Shown here: positions 1 through 11,466 of the stretch, in pieces
Position numbering within the stretch: position 1 is the first letter of the stretch
Layout of the letters: each line of letters starts with the position of its first letter
Assembly: GCA_020002185.1 (NCBI GenBank)
Contig: CM034539.1
Coordinates: 4,037,369 to 4,101,368 of the forward strand
From: Paraescarpia echinospica
Lineage: Eukaryota > Annelida > Polychaeta > Sabellida > Siboglinidae
Length of the DNA stretch: 64,000 nucleotides
Reading direction: 5' to 3'
The notes under the pieces: generated by a model
Seen by the model: the letters and a program-made list of their open reading frames with translations, nothing else
The model's database searches: none
Told to the model about the DNA's origin: nothing
Position numbers and translations under genes: made by a program

Positions 1-818
1 CCCATATACCACATGATTATCACCTTTATGAGGTAAATCTATAGACAGGATGTTATGGTGTTTACGTAACGATGCTCTGTGCTTTCAAACATTTGGTAAA
101 TGTAACTGATAACTACCCGTCAGTTTACTGGCATTTTTACTAGTTATGTTTAACACGTCTACATCACATTATATATGCGTCATCACCAATCCTTCCCACA
201 CCCTCCTTCTAGATCACCATGTGGGTACCGCACCTCGAAGGCGCCAGACCGGGAGGTTTCCACTGGATTTCGGAGACCCATTGTTGAAAGGAAGTGGGTA
301 TTTAATAGTACTACTAAATAAATTAGGGACTACTGCTTCTAAACAGTTTCACACTGCTCGGCGTACCATAACTTGTGGTTTGCAATAACACTACCATATC
401 GTTACTTTTTGCACGAAAATAATTTTTAGATTATGATATGTTATTTGACAATGCTATCGTATGTTTGATAGTAGTGTATTTGTAATTAAGACAGATTATA
501 AAATGAGGAATTGGTTTTAATACCTCATCACGACATGGTCACTTGTTCATATTCGAAAGTATCAAGATTGGTAAGATCACAATAATAACACATTTTACGG
601 ATATATTTATTAATAAACCACGATTTTGTGAGTAGAAATATAATCAATGCTACAATTTGGTACACCATAAGTCAGTATTTCAGTTAACCAATACAAAGTA
701 TTCCACTTAAACCTGATTCCTTATGATATGTGACGAAAATGGTAATTTGAGGTTAGAACATAACAATTATTGTAGATTGTAACTGATTCTTAATTAATTT
801 GTTGCAGAATTTTAGTTG
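1..818. other. Non-coding, nothing recognised
   Basis: AT-rich sequence with only a short unsupported open frame (146-388). I see no splice-bounded exon, repeat or RNA gene. Confidence 0.6.
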
Positions 819-1661
819 CTAGAGTCTATAAATGTCATCCAACTTGAGTAATTGAAATGTTTTATAAATATGAATTGTGTGAGCATTGTAGTTACTTAGG
901 GATATTATTCGCATTCCTTTTTTATGTAATTTGAAAAGGTGACGTGCCTGATGACCCCATAAGAGGATACCATAATTAATATGAGGGAGAATTAGAGAAT
1001 TATACATAATATATAATGTTTAAAGTGAAGAAAAAAATTATTTACAATTCATGTTGTTTTAGTAGTGTTATTTGCTATTTTGTTTGTGTGACTGCCAGTT
1101 TAAATGGTAATTTATGGCAATGCCTAATTTGTTTTAATCATTTACACCTTCAAAGTTTGTCCCGTCCATTTCTAATACACGGTACTCTACTTTCTTTTGA
1201 GGGATATGAAAAATAAAAAAAATTGTATTTTTGGTATTTTGTGAAAGTTTATTTGCTTTCAACCAATTGCAAACATTTGTGAGTTCTTTGTTAATAATGT
1301 CATACACATTTGGCCTTCTGAAACTTTTAATGTCCTTAGGTAAATTAAAATTTCAAAAGGTCACTCGAAAATGCTATGTCATTGATATATATAACAAACA
1401 AGAGTGGTCCTAAAATTGAACTTTGTGGAACGGCAGTGGTGATAACTGTTTCTTTACACTTAACATTTTCAGTTTCTAAATATTGTTTACGATTGTATAA
1501 TAATTATAATTAAATATTACATAGCGCCGGTATCCGCCGTAAAGGCGCTAATGGCGCTTGCACAGTATTTTAGCATTGATGACGGTCAAATGTACAAATA
1601 ACTCCTATAAAAATCAAATGCCGTATCATATAATACATAGTAATTTAATGTATAGGCCCCT

Positions 1662-1949
1662 GTCACATACACCTTTCTGTGCAAAGCAAAGATACAAGAC
1701 CGATGGTGATTGAAACATGCCAACTTAATGACATTTATTCACTAACACATATTAAACAACACCATATATACATTAAACCACACCATATATATATACATCT
1801 ATAAACAGCAAGCATGCCGGACGCAACAGCATTGTTAAGCAATACCTACAATTTCTAAGCATATAACTTCTGAGACATATAATTACTAACATGACACATT
1901 ACATGACTGCACTATATTTACCACTACCACCGTAACGGTGGGGTTCACT
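1662..1949 (-). repeat. LTR-like direct repeat, copy 1 (3' end of the element)
   Basis: 288 bp, close match to 2320-2609 with scattered substitutions. It contains ATATATGG-type AT-rich stretches and an AATAAA on the minus strand. Confidence 0.75.
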
Positions 1950-2319
1950 ACGCCATCTCCCTTATAGTGAAAGCTTCAATTAAAAAGTTTCTAAACCACC
2001 AAGTGATCTAGGGAGGAGGGTGGGCAAAACAGTGATAATAAATATAACTAAATCGACATAATTCATAAAAACAGAACACAGAATTTTGGTGATTGGCGAA
2101 CACACTGAATGAATCAAACCAAACCAGAGAGTGAGGCTGAATTTCCTTTGTGGCTGGCCTATATAGCCCCTATCACTCCGTTACATATTATTCTGCGTTG
2201 TACTCAGTTTGATCACTAAGGAAACTCCAGGCCTATCTACTAGAGGGCGCTGCTATTTGCCCCTTTAATACTATCAATATTGCATCGCTGCCTCACACAA
2301 AATCAATGTATGCGCACCA

Positions 2320-2609
2320 GTTACATACACCTTTCAGTGCAAAGCAACGATACAAGACCAATGTTGATTGAAACAGGCCAACTTAATGACATTTATTCAC
2401 TAACACATATTAAACAACACCATATATATACATTAAACCACACCATATATACACACATCAATACACAGCAAGCATGCCGGCCCCAATAGCATTGTTAAGC
2501 AATACCTACAATTTCTAGGCATATAACTTCTGAGACATATAATTACTAACATGACTAACTACATGACTGCACTATGTTTACCCCTACCACTGTAACGGTG
2601 GGGGTCACT
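2320..2609 (-). repeat. LTR-like direct repeat, copy 2 (5' end of the element)
   Basis: 290 bp partner of 1662-1949. The many substitutions between the copies suggest an old insertion, if these are LTRs that were identical when inserted. Confidence 0.75.
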
Positions 2610-3420
2610 CCTCATCCAGGTTACCCGACAACCAATATAACCGACCCCATAATTTAATTTATGAAACAATATATTATGATCAATTGTGTCAAACGTTTTT
2701 GATAAATCAAGATATATATTAATTGACGTAGCCAATTTAACAAGTTCTTGTATAATTCTATCCATCATTTTGAGTGTTGCAAATTCAGTAGAACGTTTCT
2801 AAAACCGTATTGGATATTATAGTACAACAACTTGGAATAGAAATAGTTGTGTATTTGATCAAATATTATCCTTTAAAAAATTGAAATAGCTGGCAAGACT
2901 GAAATTGGACGATAATTATTAAAGTTAGAATTATCAACTTTTTTGAAAAGGGCAATAACTTTAGCAGGTTTTCATTTGTTTGGAAATATAACAGTCATTA
3001 TGGATTTATTGATAATTACGGTGTCAGCTTTGCTAATATCATGTTTTATCAATTTTAATGTTTTGGTTCGTATACCATCTATTCCGCAACTTTATTTTGG
3101 AGGTAAGCAATCAGGTATGTTGACAGCAGTATCTACTTCAACGAGTTTAAAACTGAAGATGTGAAGTGTACGTTTTTTCAAATAAATATTTACAGGATTT
3201 ACCATCAGTTGTAGTTAACTTAGAGGCTATAGTTGGACCAATATTTGTAAACAAAAACCGAGTTAAATTGATTTGCAATAATGCATTTATCTCTTACCAT
3301 TTCTCCGTCCACTTTGAACGAATCTCGAAATTGTTCTTTCTTAGGGTTTTGCCTGAATAATTTCTTTAATAAACCCCACGTCTTTTTAATATAGTGTTTC
3401 AGGCCTGGGGTCAATTTCAT

Positions 3421-4415
3421 TGCAATGTAATATATTACTATTTCAATTACTATTATTTTGCTTCGTTCCTATTACTATTTCTATTACCTGCTGAATTCTT
3501 CCTATTACTATTACTATTACATTTGAAGCAATTACTATTACAATTATAATTGATTATATTTATTGATTTATATTTTTATTAGTAGTTATGTTATATTATG
3601 TTGACGAGGAAACTTTCACTTTACATCATAATAATATTTTTTTCTGATATGTTGCGAGTTGTTTAAAAGTAAATATCTATGTATTGTGTAACAATTAATC
3701 GCCACCAAACATTACATATGTAATGTTTTTTTTATTTTTTTATTTATCTAATTAAATCATTAAACATATGTATTATTATTATTACGAATATAAATGCAGT
3801 TTTTGTTAAGGTAAAACCCATAAACTAGCCGTCCACATAAATATGTATTTGTATTATTATTATCCGTGTATATAAATATAATAACGGTCATTATTAATTG
3901 TGGAGACAACTCCCGAGATAATTGCGTATGTTTGGTAATGGTTTGGTTTATGATTTTACAGTTATTTTAGTATTACCCTACTGCAGTGATTTATCGAGAT
4001 GTGGTATTTATTCTTTCACAAGTTGCCTACATTGATATTATAAATAATCACAAGACCACGCTGGTCGGCGTCATTAGCACAGGAAGATGGAAACAGCTGT
4101 ATTAAAAAAAATAAGAGTTAATTGATAAGGAGAGTTGTAATTTTATTTGACGGCTAGTCAGTTATAACATTGCTTAGACTTACATTGATTGGTAACACGT
4201 CTGGGTGAACAAAAGCTAAGATATATTTTCGCTAAGCTAGAGAAGTCATATAATCAATAGAGTATAGAAGAAATTTGAATAGCAAATTATTAACGGCAAA
4301 CAAGTTATGTGAGCAATAATACTGAAATACTGTGGTAAGCTGTCCAGAATTTCTTAACAAGTTAAAAATAACATTGTCAGACTGAATAAGGTCTATGTTA
4401 ATAACTAAATAAACA
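3421..4415. other. AT-rich non-coding stretch with a degenerate ATTACT repeat
   Basis: At about 3430-3560 the plus strand carries a degenerate trinucleotide/hexanucleotide pattern of ATTACT and CTATTA. The rest is AT-rich single-copy sequence with no recognised gene. Confidence 0.5.
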
Positions 4416-5118
4416 TTGGTTTATTTGTCGCGTTTAACCATCAGCCTGATTAGCCATGCGAGCAAAGTGATGCTGAGAGTCATCTTGAACAGATTTAAAC
4501 CACAAGTAGCAGAGATCATCGCCAAAGAACAGGCGGGCTTTCGCAGTGGAAGAAGCACCACGGAACAAATATTCAATCTTCGTGTTCTGGGTGAGAAATA
4601 CATGCAACATCAACAAGAACTATTCCATGTCTTCATTGATTTCAAGAAGTCATTTGACAGGGTGTGGGATGCCGCACTATGGGCAACAATGAAGAACTAC
4701 AATATTGGACGAAAACTAGTACACACCATCGAACAGCAATACGCTAAAGCTAGCAGCGCAGTTACTGTACAGGTGTTAGGCGCTGTAGGTGAATGGTTCT
4801 ACCCATCAGTCGGAGTCCTTCAAGGATGCCTCTTATCACCTACATTATTCAACATTTTCATGGAACGAATAATGACAGAAGCCCTGGAAGATCTCACTGG
4901 CACAGTCAACATTGGAGGACGCATCATCACCAACCTACGGTTCGCTGATGACATCGACGGGTTGGTTGGTTGGTTGGTTGGTTGGTTGGTTGGTTGGAAG
5001 TAAGGAGGAACTTACTAACCTTGTGAACCGACTGGACGAACCATCAGCCAGACATGGAATGGAAATTAGCACAGATAAAAATCGTTGCATGTTTTTCCGT
5101 GTAAATGTGACGAGTTAA
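4416..5118 (+). pseudogene. Non-LTR retrotransposon reverse transcriptase fragment (RTE-like), frameshifted
   Basis: About 190 residues of an RT palm and fingers. It starts inside the domain (SHASKVMLRVILNR), then AGFRSGRSTTEQIFNLR, motif A FIDFKKSFDRVWD (about 4632-4665), GVLQGCLLSPTLFNIF (about 4812-4858) and the catalytic FADDID (4941-4958). Straight after FADDIDG the sequence turns into a GGTT tetranucleotide array. The normal continuation (KEELTNLVNRLDEPSARHGM) resumes in another frame and runs to about 5118. The N-terminal endonuclease and the C-terminal end are absent, so this is a dead fragment. The wording of the motifs fits RTE-like elements of corals and molluscs; the clade is an inference. 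Confidence 0.85.
4959..4997 (+). repeat. (GGTT)n tetranucleotide array inside RT coding sequence
   Basis: About 9.5 units directly after the FADD codons. It translates as repeated VGWL in frame and causes the frame change. Confidence 0.95.
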
Positions 5119-5156
5119 GTGACCAGGGATAATACAATACACGTGGACCTGATTAT

Positions 5157-5492
5157 ATCCAAACTATTAAGGGATACATGACAACAAGTGTATAGCAGTT
5201 GTCTAGCTCGATATCCAAACTATTAAGATATATATGACAACACGAGTATAGCAGTTGTCTAGCTCGATGTCCAAATTATTAAGGGATACATCACAAAACG
5301 TGTATAGCAGTTGTCTAGCTCGATATCCAAACTATAAAGGGATACATGACAACAAGTGTATAGCAGTTGTCTAGCTCAATATTCAAACTATTAAGAGATA
5401 CATGAAAACAAGTGTATAGTAGTTGTCTGGCTCGATATTCAAACTATTAAGGGATACATGATAACAAGTGTATAGCAGTTGTCTAGGTCGTT
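5157..5492 (+). repeat. Minisatellite, 56-bp unit, six copies
   Basis: Six consecutive units start at 5157, 5213, 5269, 5325, 5381 and 5437. Each reads ATCCAAACTATTAAGG... to ...TTGTCTAGCTCGAT, with a few substitutions and no length change. It begins about 38 bp after the last recognisable RT codon, so it may be the tail region of that element. Confidence 0.95.
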
Positions 5493-6087
5493 ATTCTGTT
5501 GTGTTACAAGAGGTTCAGCAAAGGATATGATCGCTAAAATAGAAACAACTATTGATTGAAGACTTTTAGGTTTGCATCTTTCATATGTTCCCTTTCAACT
5601 ATTATGTAAAAGTACGTATGGACGTACGCTTGGATGTCTCGAGTGTGTTTGTATGTAACATACCGTGAATGGTAATGATGCCATTTGGAAGACAAAGAGA
5701 ACAACGCTATACGCAACGGTTCAATTCTTATTTTATTAACAAAGCAAAGCAAGCTAGATTTCAGCATCCGTTCACACAATGTCAGAAATTACATTATATA
5801 TTATATATCCGTTTCATTTAACTCAATTCGGTATTATGACAGTATTTCTTTGTTCTAATCTATGCATTTGGCAAAGAGATACGCTGGCCACATTCTTTAT
5901 CACTGCATTGCTTAAATACGACTAAGCGCCCTATCTTGCATACATTGATATTATTGCAATAACCAACCTATGCTAAGCATCCACAACGAACACACACACA
6001 ATGAAGCAATCAGCGATCTCATGAATTATGTATCAATGTAATCGAACCGCTTTTCTCTCAGTCTAGAGAATGGACACGTGAACGTGT
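5493..6087. other. Probable 3' flank of the FG-GAP gene
   Basis: No coding signal. If the minus-strand gene at 6088 is transcribed, its 3' untranslated region lies here. A minus-strand AATAAA is present at 5732-5737, about 350 bp past the stop codon, but nothing else supports it as the cleavage signal. Confidence 0.35.
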
Positions 6088-7073
6088 TTATGAATAGGCA
6101 ATCGAATATTGCCCAGTGGCTTTTTCGATGCAGATTAAACTGCCGCAGTGGCCAGGTTTGAGCGCACCAACGAGCAACATATCCGTCGAATTACCACACC
6201 ACGATTGCGTGCGTCTCCACTGGCGGAACGTTTCGAAACCATCGTCGAAGGCAGGAAAACGAACTCTGATTGGTTCCGTGGACGGTGACTTGCAGTGGCA
6301 CACCAGGTCGTCTCTCTGATCTCTGCTGACTTTCCCGACCATCAACGTGCAACCATTGGCGACACACCATCCCATGTTGTTGGTGTTGTCGATTTGATCG
6401 AACGACCCGCCCCACTTTGCGTAAGCAGTGAACATGTTTCCTGTTACATTCATGTCATTGTAGCAGAGCGTGTCGTCCCTGTGGTCTCCGTTGAAGTCGC
6501 CCACATACTGTTTGCCGCCCAAGCTTAAGCACGACTCCATATGCATGTGCCATATGAGAGAATTGTTGAACTTGCCATCGGCTGTCGCATACAGTATAGA
6601 CGTCCGGCCCAGCTCACCATCGTAACATAACATGTCAGACTTACTGTCCCCGTTGAAGTCGCCGATGAAGAGTTTGGAATGATTGCCCTTGCAGAAATCC
6701 ATGGCCTTGTACTAACTTGTGTGAGTAAAGTGTCCGTCTGTGTTAGTGTACGCAAGAAACACTTGTCCCATCTGATCGTGGCATATCATATCATCTCTTG
6801 AATACCCATTGAAGTCTCCGATATACACAGAAGCTCCAGCATGATAGCACCACCCCATCAATTTGCTCCAGCCAACAACGGAGTAACCATTGTTGTCTCC
6901 ATAGTAGATCCATTTATTTCCATTATTCGAATCATGACACATAATGTCCATTCGACCATCTCCGTTGAAGTCTCCTTTCAGTGCATATTGATACGATTCC
7001 ACGCAGAAATCAGGTAAGGTCATTGTTGCGGTAGGATCGCCAAACCAAGCCTTGTTCGACTCGCATTTCGGTC
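6088..7073 (-). CDS. FG-GAP/VCBS-repeat protein, 3'-terminal exon with one in-frame stop
   Basis: Open from a splice acceptor (TTGTTTCAG, AG at 7075-7074; the exon enters with one base of a split codon upstream) to a TAA at 6090-6088, about 327 codons. It contains six consecutive units of about 50 residues. Four carry a clear calcium-loop motif: GDFNGDGRMDIMCHD, GDFNGYSRDDMICHD, GDFNGDSKSDMLCYD and GDFNGDHRDDTLCYN. Two are weaker (SRDQRDDLVCH and the last LLVGALKPGHCG). Each unit ends in a WC- or SC-type motif, so cysteines recur once or twice per repeat, which suggests a secreted, disulfide-bonded beta-propeller-like protein. This function is inferred from the fold family only. A single TAG (6714-6712) sits between repeats 2 and 3 in an otherwise continuous frame, at a place where TGG (Trp) would fit. 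It may be a pseudogene, a null allele or a sequencing error. Upstream exons and a signal peptide were not located. A broken relative lies at 61.7-62.4 kb. Confidence 0.75.
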
Positions 7074-7574
7074 CTGAAACAATATTGTATTTATGTTATG
7101 TTGACGGGTATTTATTGTTGGAATAATATATCCCCAAGTCCTTGTTCTCGAACTAGAATCTACGCTGAATACAAAGGTACGCGGACAACTAATTATGCTC
7201 AACATTAAATATCGCCCTGGTTGAAATATAGATCTAAGTGCAACCGTATGTTGACAATATCTTTGTGAACATATCAACACAGTGTTATCGAGGTATTCAT
7301 CACATCGACAAACCAACGTTGGCAAACACAAGAACATTAATTTGAAGTTATTAAATAACAGTATGAGATTGCCCTTGAGCATGGAAACCCACATAGGGCA
7401 CCAGGCAGGATGTGTGCGCTTGCTATGGTTCTATTTCGCAACTAATATGATGATACGCAGCACATCACATTTACAATCGCACTGCTACGAGAAAGGCGAC
7501 GTGTTCCATTAGATGTACACTGTGTATATTAGTTCTTATTGATAACAGTGGTCAAACCTGTATAATACTTTATT
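7074..7574 (-). other. Probable intron of the FG-GAP gene
   Basis: Follows the acceptor of the FG-GAP exon on the minus strand. I found no convincing upstream exon here. A LINE occupies the next 3.3 kb, so the intron, if intact, contains it. Confidence 0.4.
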
Positions 7575-8695
7575 ATGGCAAACATATTGCATTGCTGTTT
7601 CTACTTCATTTTAATACCTACTATCTACCATTTACCTGGTAACATCGTGAAAGAAAATTACCCACTCTCAAATTGTGATAATATGGAACACATATTTGAA
7701 ACCTACAAATATACTAAACACAGCAGGTGTAATTTTGAGAAGGATGTCGATCATGAAAATAATTATTACAACAACATATCAACTTCTGATAAATATTATA
7801 CAGAACAAAAATTCAATAAAGAGCTAAATATAAATTATGATTGTGGTCTGTCTTTGGTACATTTTAATGCTAGAAGTCTGAGTACTAGCTTCAATGAATT
7901 ACAATATATTCTCAAATTACTTAATGTAAAGTTTGATATTATAGCAATAAGCGAAACGTGGATGAGCAAGGACTCAACTCCTTTATGTACGTTTGATGAT
8001 TATGATGCTTTTCATGTTGTTAGAGACAACAGGAAAGTTGGAGGTTTGTTGATTTATGTTAACAAGAAGTTAAATGGGCGATATGCGAAACAAGGTCACT
8101 AATAGTTGTTAACATACTAGAATGTGTTACTGTTGAATGTGAAATTAACCGACACAAAACTGTATTGGTTAGTTGTTTATACAGGTGCCCTGAGTCTAAC
8201 ATGGTTTCATTTAATGACAATATTGAATAGTTGTTTAGTCGTATACGTTGCAACAAAACCATATATGCATGTGGTGATTTCAATATAGATTTGTTTAAAT
8301 GTGATAGTCATAACGGAACCACGCTATTTGTAGATCTTATGTACAGTCCTGGTCTATACCCGTTAATTAATAGACCTAGCAGAATTACTACTACCTCTGC
8401 AACCCTTATAGACAACAATTTTTACTTCTGAACGATTGATAGTGGTCTATTGGGAAATGATATCAATGATCATCTTCCTTCATTTGCTATGTGCCATTGT
8501 ACTGTAAAACGTAATGTGAACGAACATTCTAACAAGTGTATTCGTCATCTTAGCGAAGAATACATCAATGCATTGAAGTGTGACTTAATGCAAAATTCTT
8601 GGCATACTGTTATCGATAGTGAAAATGCAAATACAGCATATGACAAATTTCTTCATGAATTTACTCAAATGTACACAAACATTGTCCGGTGTTAA
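7575..8695 (+). pseudogene. LINE endonuclease domain, frameshifted
   Basis: The frame from 7575 gives about 90 residues of non-conserved leader, then LVHFNARSLSTSFNEL and IIAISETWMS (about 7990) with the catalytic-type Glu, then VGGLLIYVNKKL. After a break near 8100 the domain continues in another frame with TIYACGDFNIDLF (about 8260-8300, the DFN motif) and NDHLPSF at about 8465, where the family normally has SDHLP with a catalytic His. At least two frame changes and a stop (about 8228) make it inactive. Confidence 0.8.
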
Positions 8696-9119
8696 CTGTA
8701 CACCCTTAAGTATTAACAATTAGTTTAAAAAAAGCCTAGGTTTAGTATAGGACTCAAAAACGCATGTTTAAAAAAAATCAGTTGTAAAATCATCCAGATC
8801 AATTATCTCGGAAAATAGATATAAATCATATAAAACTAAATTAACAGGTATTCTCAGATCCATTAAGAAACAGTATTATAGCAGTTTACTCGCACAAAAT
8901 AAAAATATAACTGCACCAACAAACGTTTCTATTTATGACTACCTAAAAAACTGAAACAATAACAATGTATTTTTAACTCCAGTTAACGAAGAGGAAGTTA
9001 TCCGAACTGTGAACAATTGGGAAAGTAAAACATCCACAGATTGCGAAGAAGTATGCATTTGGTCAAAGAAGTTATTAACTCCAATAAAAAAACCTATCAC
9101 TTATATTTGTAATATATCT

Positions 9120-10510
9120 TCACTTCTGTAGTATTCCCGGAAAAATGAAAATAGCAAAGGTTAACCCACTTTTTAAGTCTGGGGATAAGTATTCGTGCAC
9201 TAATTATAGGCCTATTTCACTATTACCACAATTCTAAAAAAGTTAAAAAAATTGTTCTGTTCTCGTTTAGATAGCTTTATTTCCAAACACAAACTAATAA
9301 ACCCAAGCTAATATGGATTTCAACAAAATGTGTCAACATGTCACGCACTAATAGATCTTGTTGATGCAATAACCCAATCATTGGATGCCAAACAATATGC
9401 TATTGGTGTTTTGATCGGTTTAAAAGAAATTTGACACTGTCAATCCCAAACTGTTATGTAAAAAAATGAATTTCTTGGTATCTGTGGTGTGGCATTTAAC
9501 TGGTTAAATAGTTATCTAGAAAACAGAAAACAATTTGTGTCCACTGACAAATGTAATTCTACTGTGCGCAATATTTCATGTGGTTTCCCACAGGGTTCGA
9601 TCATGGCCCAATACTATTCATTCTATTCGTTAATAATATGTGTAACATATCTAATCTAGTAAAATACATTCTCTTTGCAGATGATACTAATATATTATAT
9701 GCAGATAGTAACATCAATATACTAAACGAAACAATATGTAAAGTACTGAACCAAATGTATACATGGTTTGCAGTAAATAAATTAACTCTGAACATATCTA
9801 AAACCAATTATATGTTATTTGAAATTATATGCTCTTTTATATCAACAAAGAAGTTAATATAAAAATACGAAATGTTAATATCGAAAGAGTAAGGGACACC
9901 AAGTTTTTGGGTATGTTTATTGATGATCTACAAAATTGGAAAGCTCACATCAAATACGTACAATCAAAGCTTTCAAAAAGGACTTCTATAATGCATAGAT
10001 GCAGTCATCTACTTGATATAAATAGTAGACCTATTCTATATAATTATCTCTTTTTACCGTATTTAAATTACTGTCCAGAGATATGGGGAAACACCTACCG
10101 AACAAATACTAACTGTATTACAAAAAAGAGTAAACCGCATTATATTTGATGCAAAACGGTTGGATCGTACAAACTCACTTTTCCAACAAGTACTTGTTCT
10201 AACATTTCCAGGTATCATCAAACTAAAAACATCATTATTTATGTACAAAACTTACAACATATACTTGCCTTCAAATAGTAAGTGTTTCTTTATTAGACGG
10301 GAAATAGCATACTCAATGCGAGCTGATCGTGACTTAGAACGACAGAGAGTCTGTTCTACCATGCGATCAATGTGTCTGTGTAAAGGGAGTGCAATTGTGG
10401 AATTCTCTATGTGATCATTTAAAAACTACTAATACCATTACTGATTTTAAGCGTAAATGCAAAAACCTTTTATTTGAGAAATATATGGTTGTGGAAATCT
10501 AAACAAAATC
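9120..10510 (+). pseudogene. LINE reverse transcriptase domain, frameshifted
   Basis: Blocks seen in order are NYRPISLLPQF (about 9197-9232), a broken motif A region near 9410, a FPTGFDHGPILFILFVNNM block replacing the usual PQGSILGPLLF (9580-9640), LFADDTNILYAD with the catalytic aspartates (9671-9706), then FLGMFIDD (about 9905) and the C-terminal LFLPYLNYCPEIWGN (about 10050-10095). The region ends near 10503. Stops and shifts separate the blocks. Confidence 0.8.
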
Positions 10511-10679
10511 ACACACAAATATAATCATGCCACTGAGGAAACTACAATATGGGTAAAGATGCGTATATTTTACATACTTTAAATTTTGAATATGCACATA
10601 TTCCATTACATGTTTTCAATTATTGTGGCTAAATGGTTAGATGAATAGCAAATTCGTTTAAAATAATAGTGATATATCA

Positions 10680-10763
10680 ATATACCTGTATGTATATATG
10701 TGTGTATATGTATATATATATGTGTGTACATGTATGTATATGTGTGTATTCATACAGGTATAT
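10680..10763. repeat. TG/TA microsatellite enclosed by a 13-bp inverted repeat
   Basis: ATATACCTGTATG at 10680-10692 and its reverse complement CATACAGGTATAT at 10751-10763 flank a (TG)(TA) mixture in the LINE 3' region. Confidence 0.8.
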
Positions 10764-10934
10764 AATCATATATAAATATATGTCAGGTGTAAATTTACAC
10801 AAGAGTCAATGACTTCGTATTTACCCCCTTCAAACATTGTATATTCTCACTTGTATTATATTTCAACTTGTTTGGTTGTCTTGTCTTTTATATATATTGT
10901 TATAAATATTCTGAATAAACTTTCATTCATTCAT

Positions 10935-11426
10935 GTGTGAAGAATAAAATACAACAGTGATTCAGAGTAACACGGGTAAACGGATGGATCTGGACGATCG
11001 GGTCATCGTGTAAGACTGTAAGTCTATAGTAGAATGACTAAAGTCTCCCCTCCCCAAAAATACTGGGAAGTTAATGGATATTTATATTGTACCACAGAAA
11101 ACAGCAAGTAGACGTCCCAAATAAAAGTGTTTTAACGCGCATGTAAATGTTTTTTTCTAATGTGGATCCAGACTGATAATTATTAAGCTGGTATACGCAT
11201 TGTATGCATTGTTGGAACGCACATGTATTCGTTTATTTTATGAATGCCGAAGAAGGATGTTGAATGCCGTTTGTGTGTAACGTGATACAGTGTCAATGGA
11301 ATTTATAAAACATCTAATACTAAACGTATGCTGGATATGTCACGCTCATACAGCAATATTATAACACGATTGAGAAATTTTTTACTTCTCAAGCACAAAG
11401 ATGATATATTTTGAGAAAATGTAAAA

Positions 11427-11463
<37 letters not shown>
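10935..11463. other. Non-coding, ending in a (TA)n run
   Basis: No gene seen. A (TA)n tract at about 11431-11463 leads directly into the fold-back element. Confidence 0.6.

Positions 11464-11466
<3 letters not shown>

Larger units (their letters stand above)
1662..2609 (-). mobile_element. Short LTR-type (TRIM-like) non-autonomous element nested in the LINE
   Basis: Two direct repeats of 288 and 290 bp enclose about 370 bp with no coding potential. On the minus strand each repeat starts with TG. The downstream repeat ends in CA and the upstream copy ends in CT, probably by mutation. Each has an AATAAA (plus-strand TTTATT at 1734-1739 and 2394-2399). A purine-rich stretch (AAGGGAGATGGCG) lies just before the downstream repeat, as a polypurine tract would. 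The sequence after the upstream repeat begins TGGTGCGC, which could be a weak primer-binding site. I found no clear target-site duplication. About 150 bp on the left side (1510-1661) belongs neither to this element nor to the LINE. A plain tandem duplication inside another repeat is the alternative. Confidence 0.5.
819..3420 (-). mobile_element. Decayed LINE (CR1/jockey-type reverse transcriptase), split by a nested insertion
   Basis: Minus-strand remnants of a non-LTR retrotransposon polymerase appear in the expected order. The linker before the RT lies at 3420-3220 (KKTWGLLKKLF). The N-terminal RT block follows at about 2960-2850, with a KVIALFKK-like stretch and NYRPISVLPA. Motif A is at about 2710-2660 (YLDLSKTFDTIDHNILFHKL), including its aspartate. 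After an interruption of about 1.1 kb come the VPQSSILGPLLFVIYIND block at about 1430-1380 and the C-terminal block at 1007-819 (LILPHINYGILLWG). Frameshifts and stops separate the blocks, so it cannot encode an active enzyme. The endonuclease domain was not seen and is probably lost by 5' truncation. The RT family is clear; the clade (CR1, L2 or jockey) is inference. Confidence 0.8.
7575..10934 (+). mobile_element. Decayed LINE with endonuclease and reverse transcriptase (CR1/jockey-type)
   Basis: Plus-strand remnants run in the order expected of a LINE second ORF: an apurinic-type endonuclease, a linker, RT, then the C-terminal region, followed by about 430 bp of 3' untranslated sequence. 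It ends near AATAAACTTTCATTCATTCATG (read as AATAAA then a short CATT repeat) at about 10934. Many frameshifts and stops are spread evenly, so it is old. It lies antisense to, and probably inside an intron of, the FG-GAP gene. A first ORF was not seen. Confidence 0.85.
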
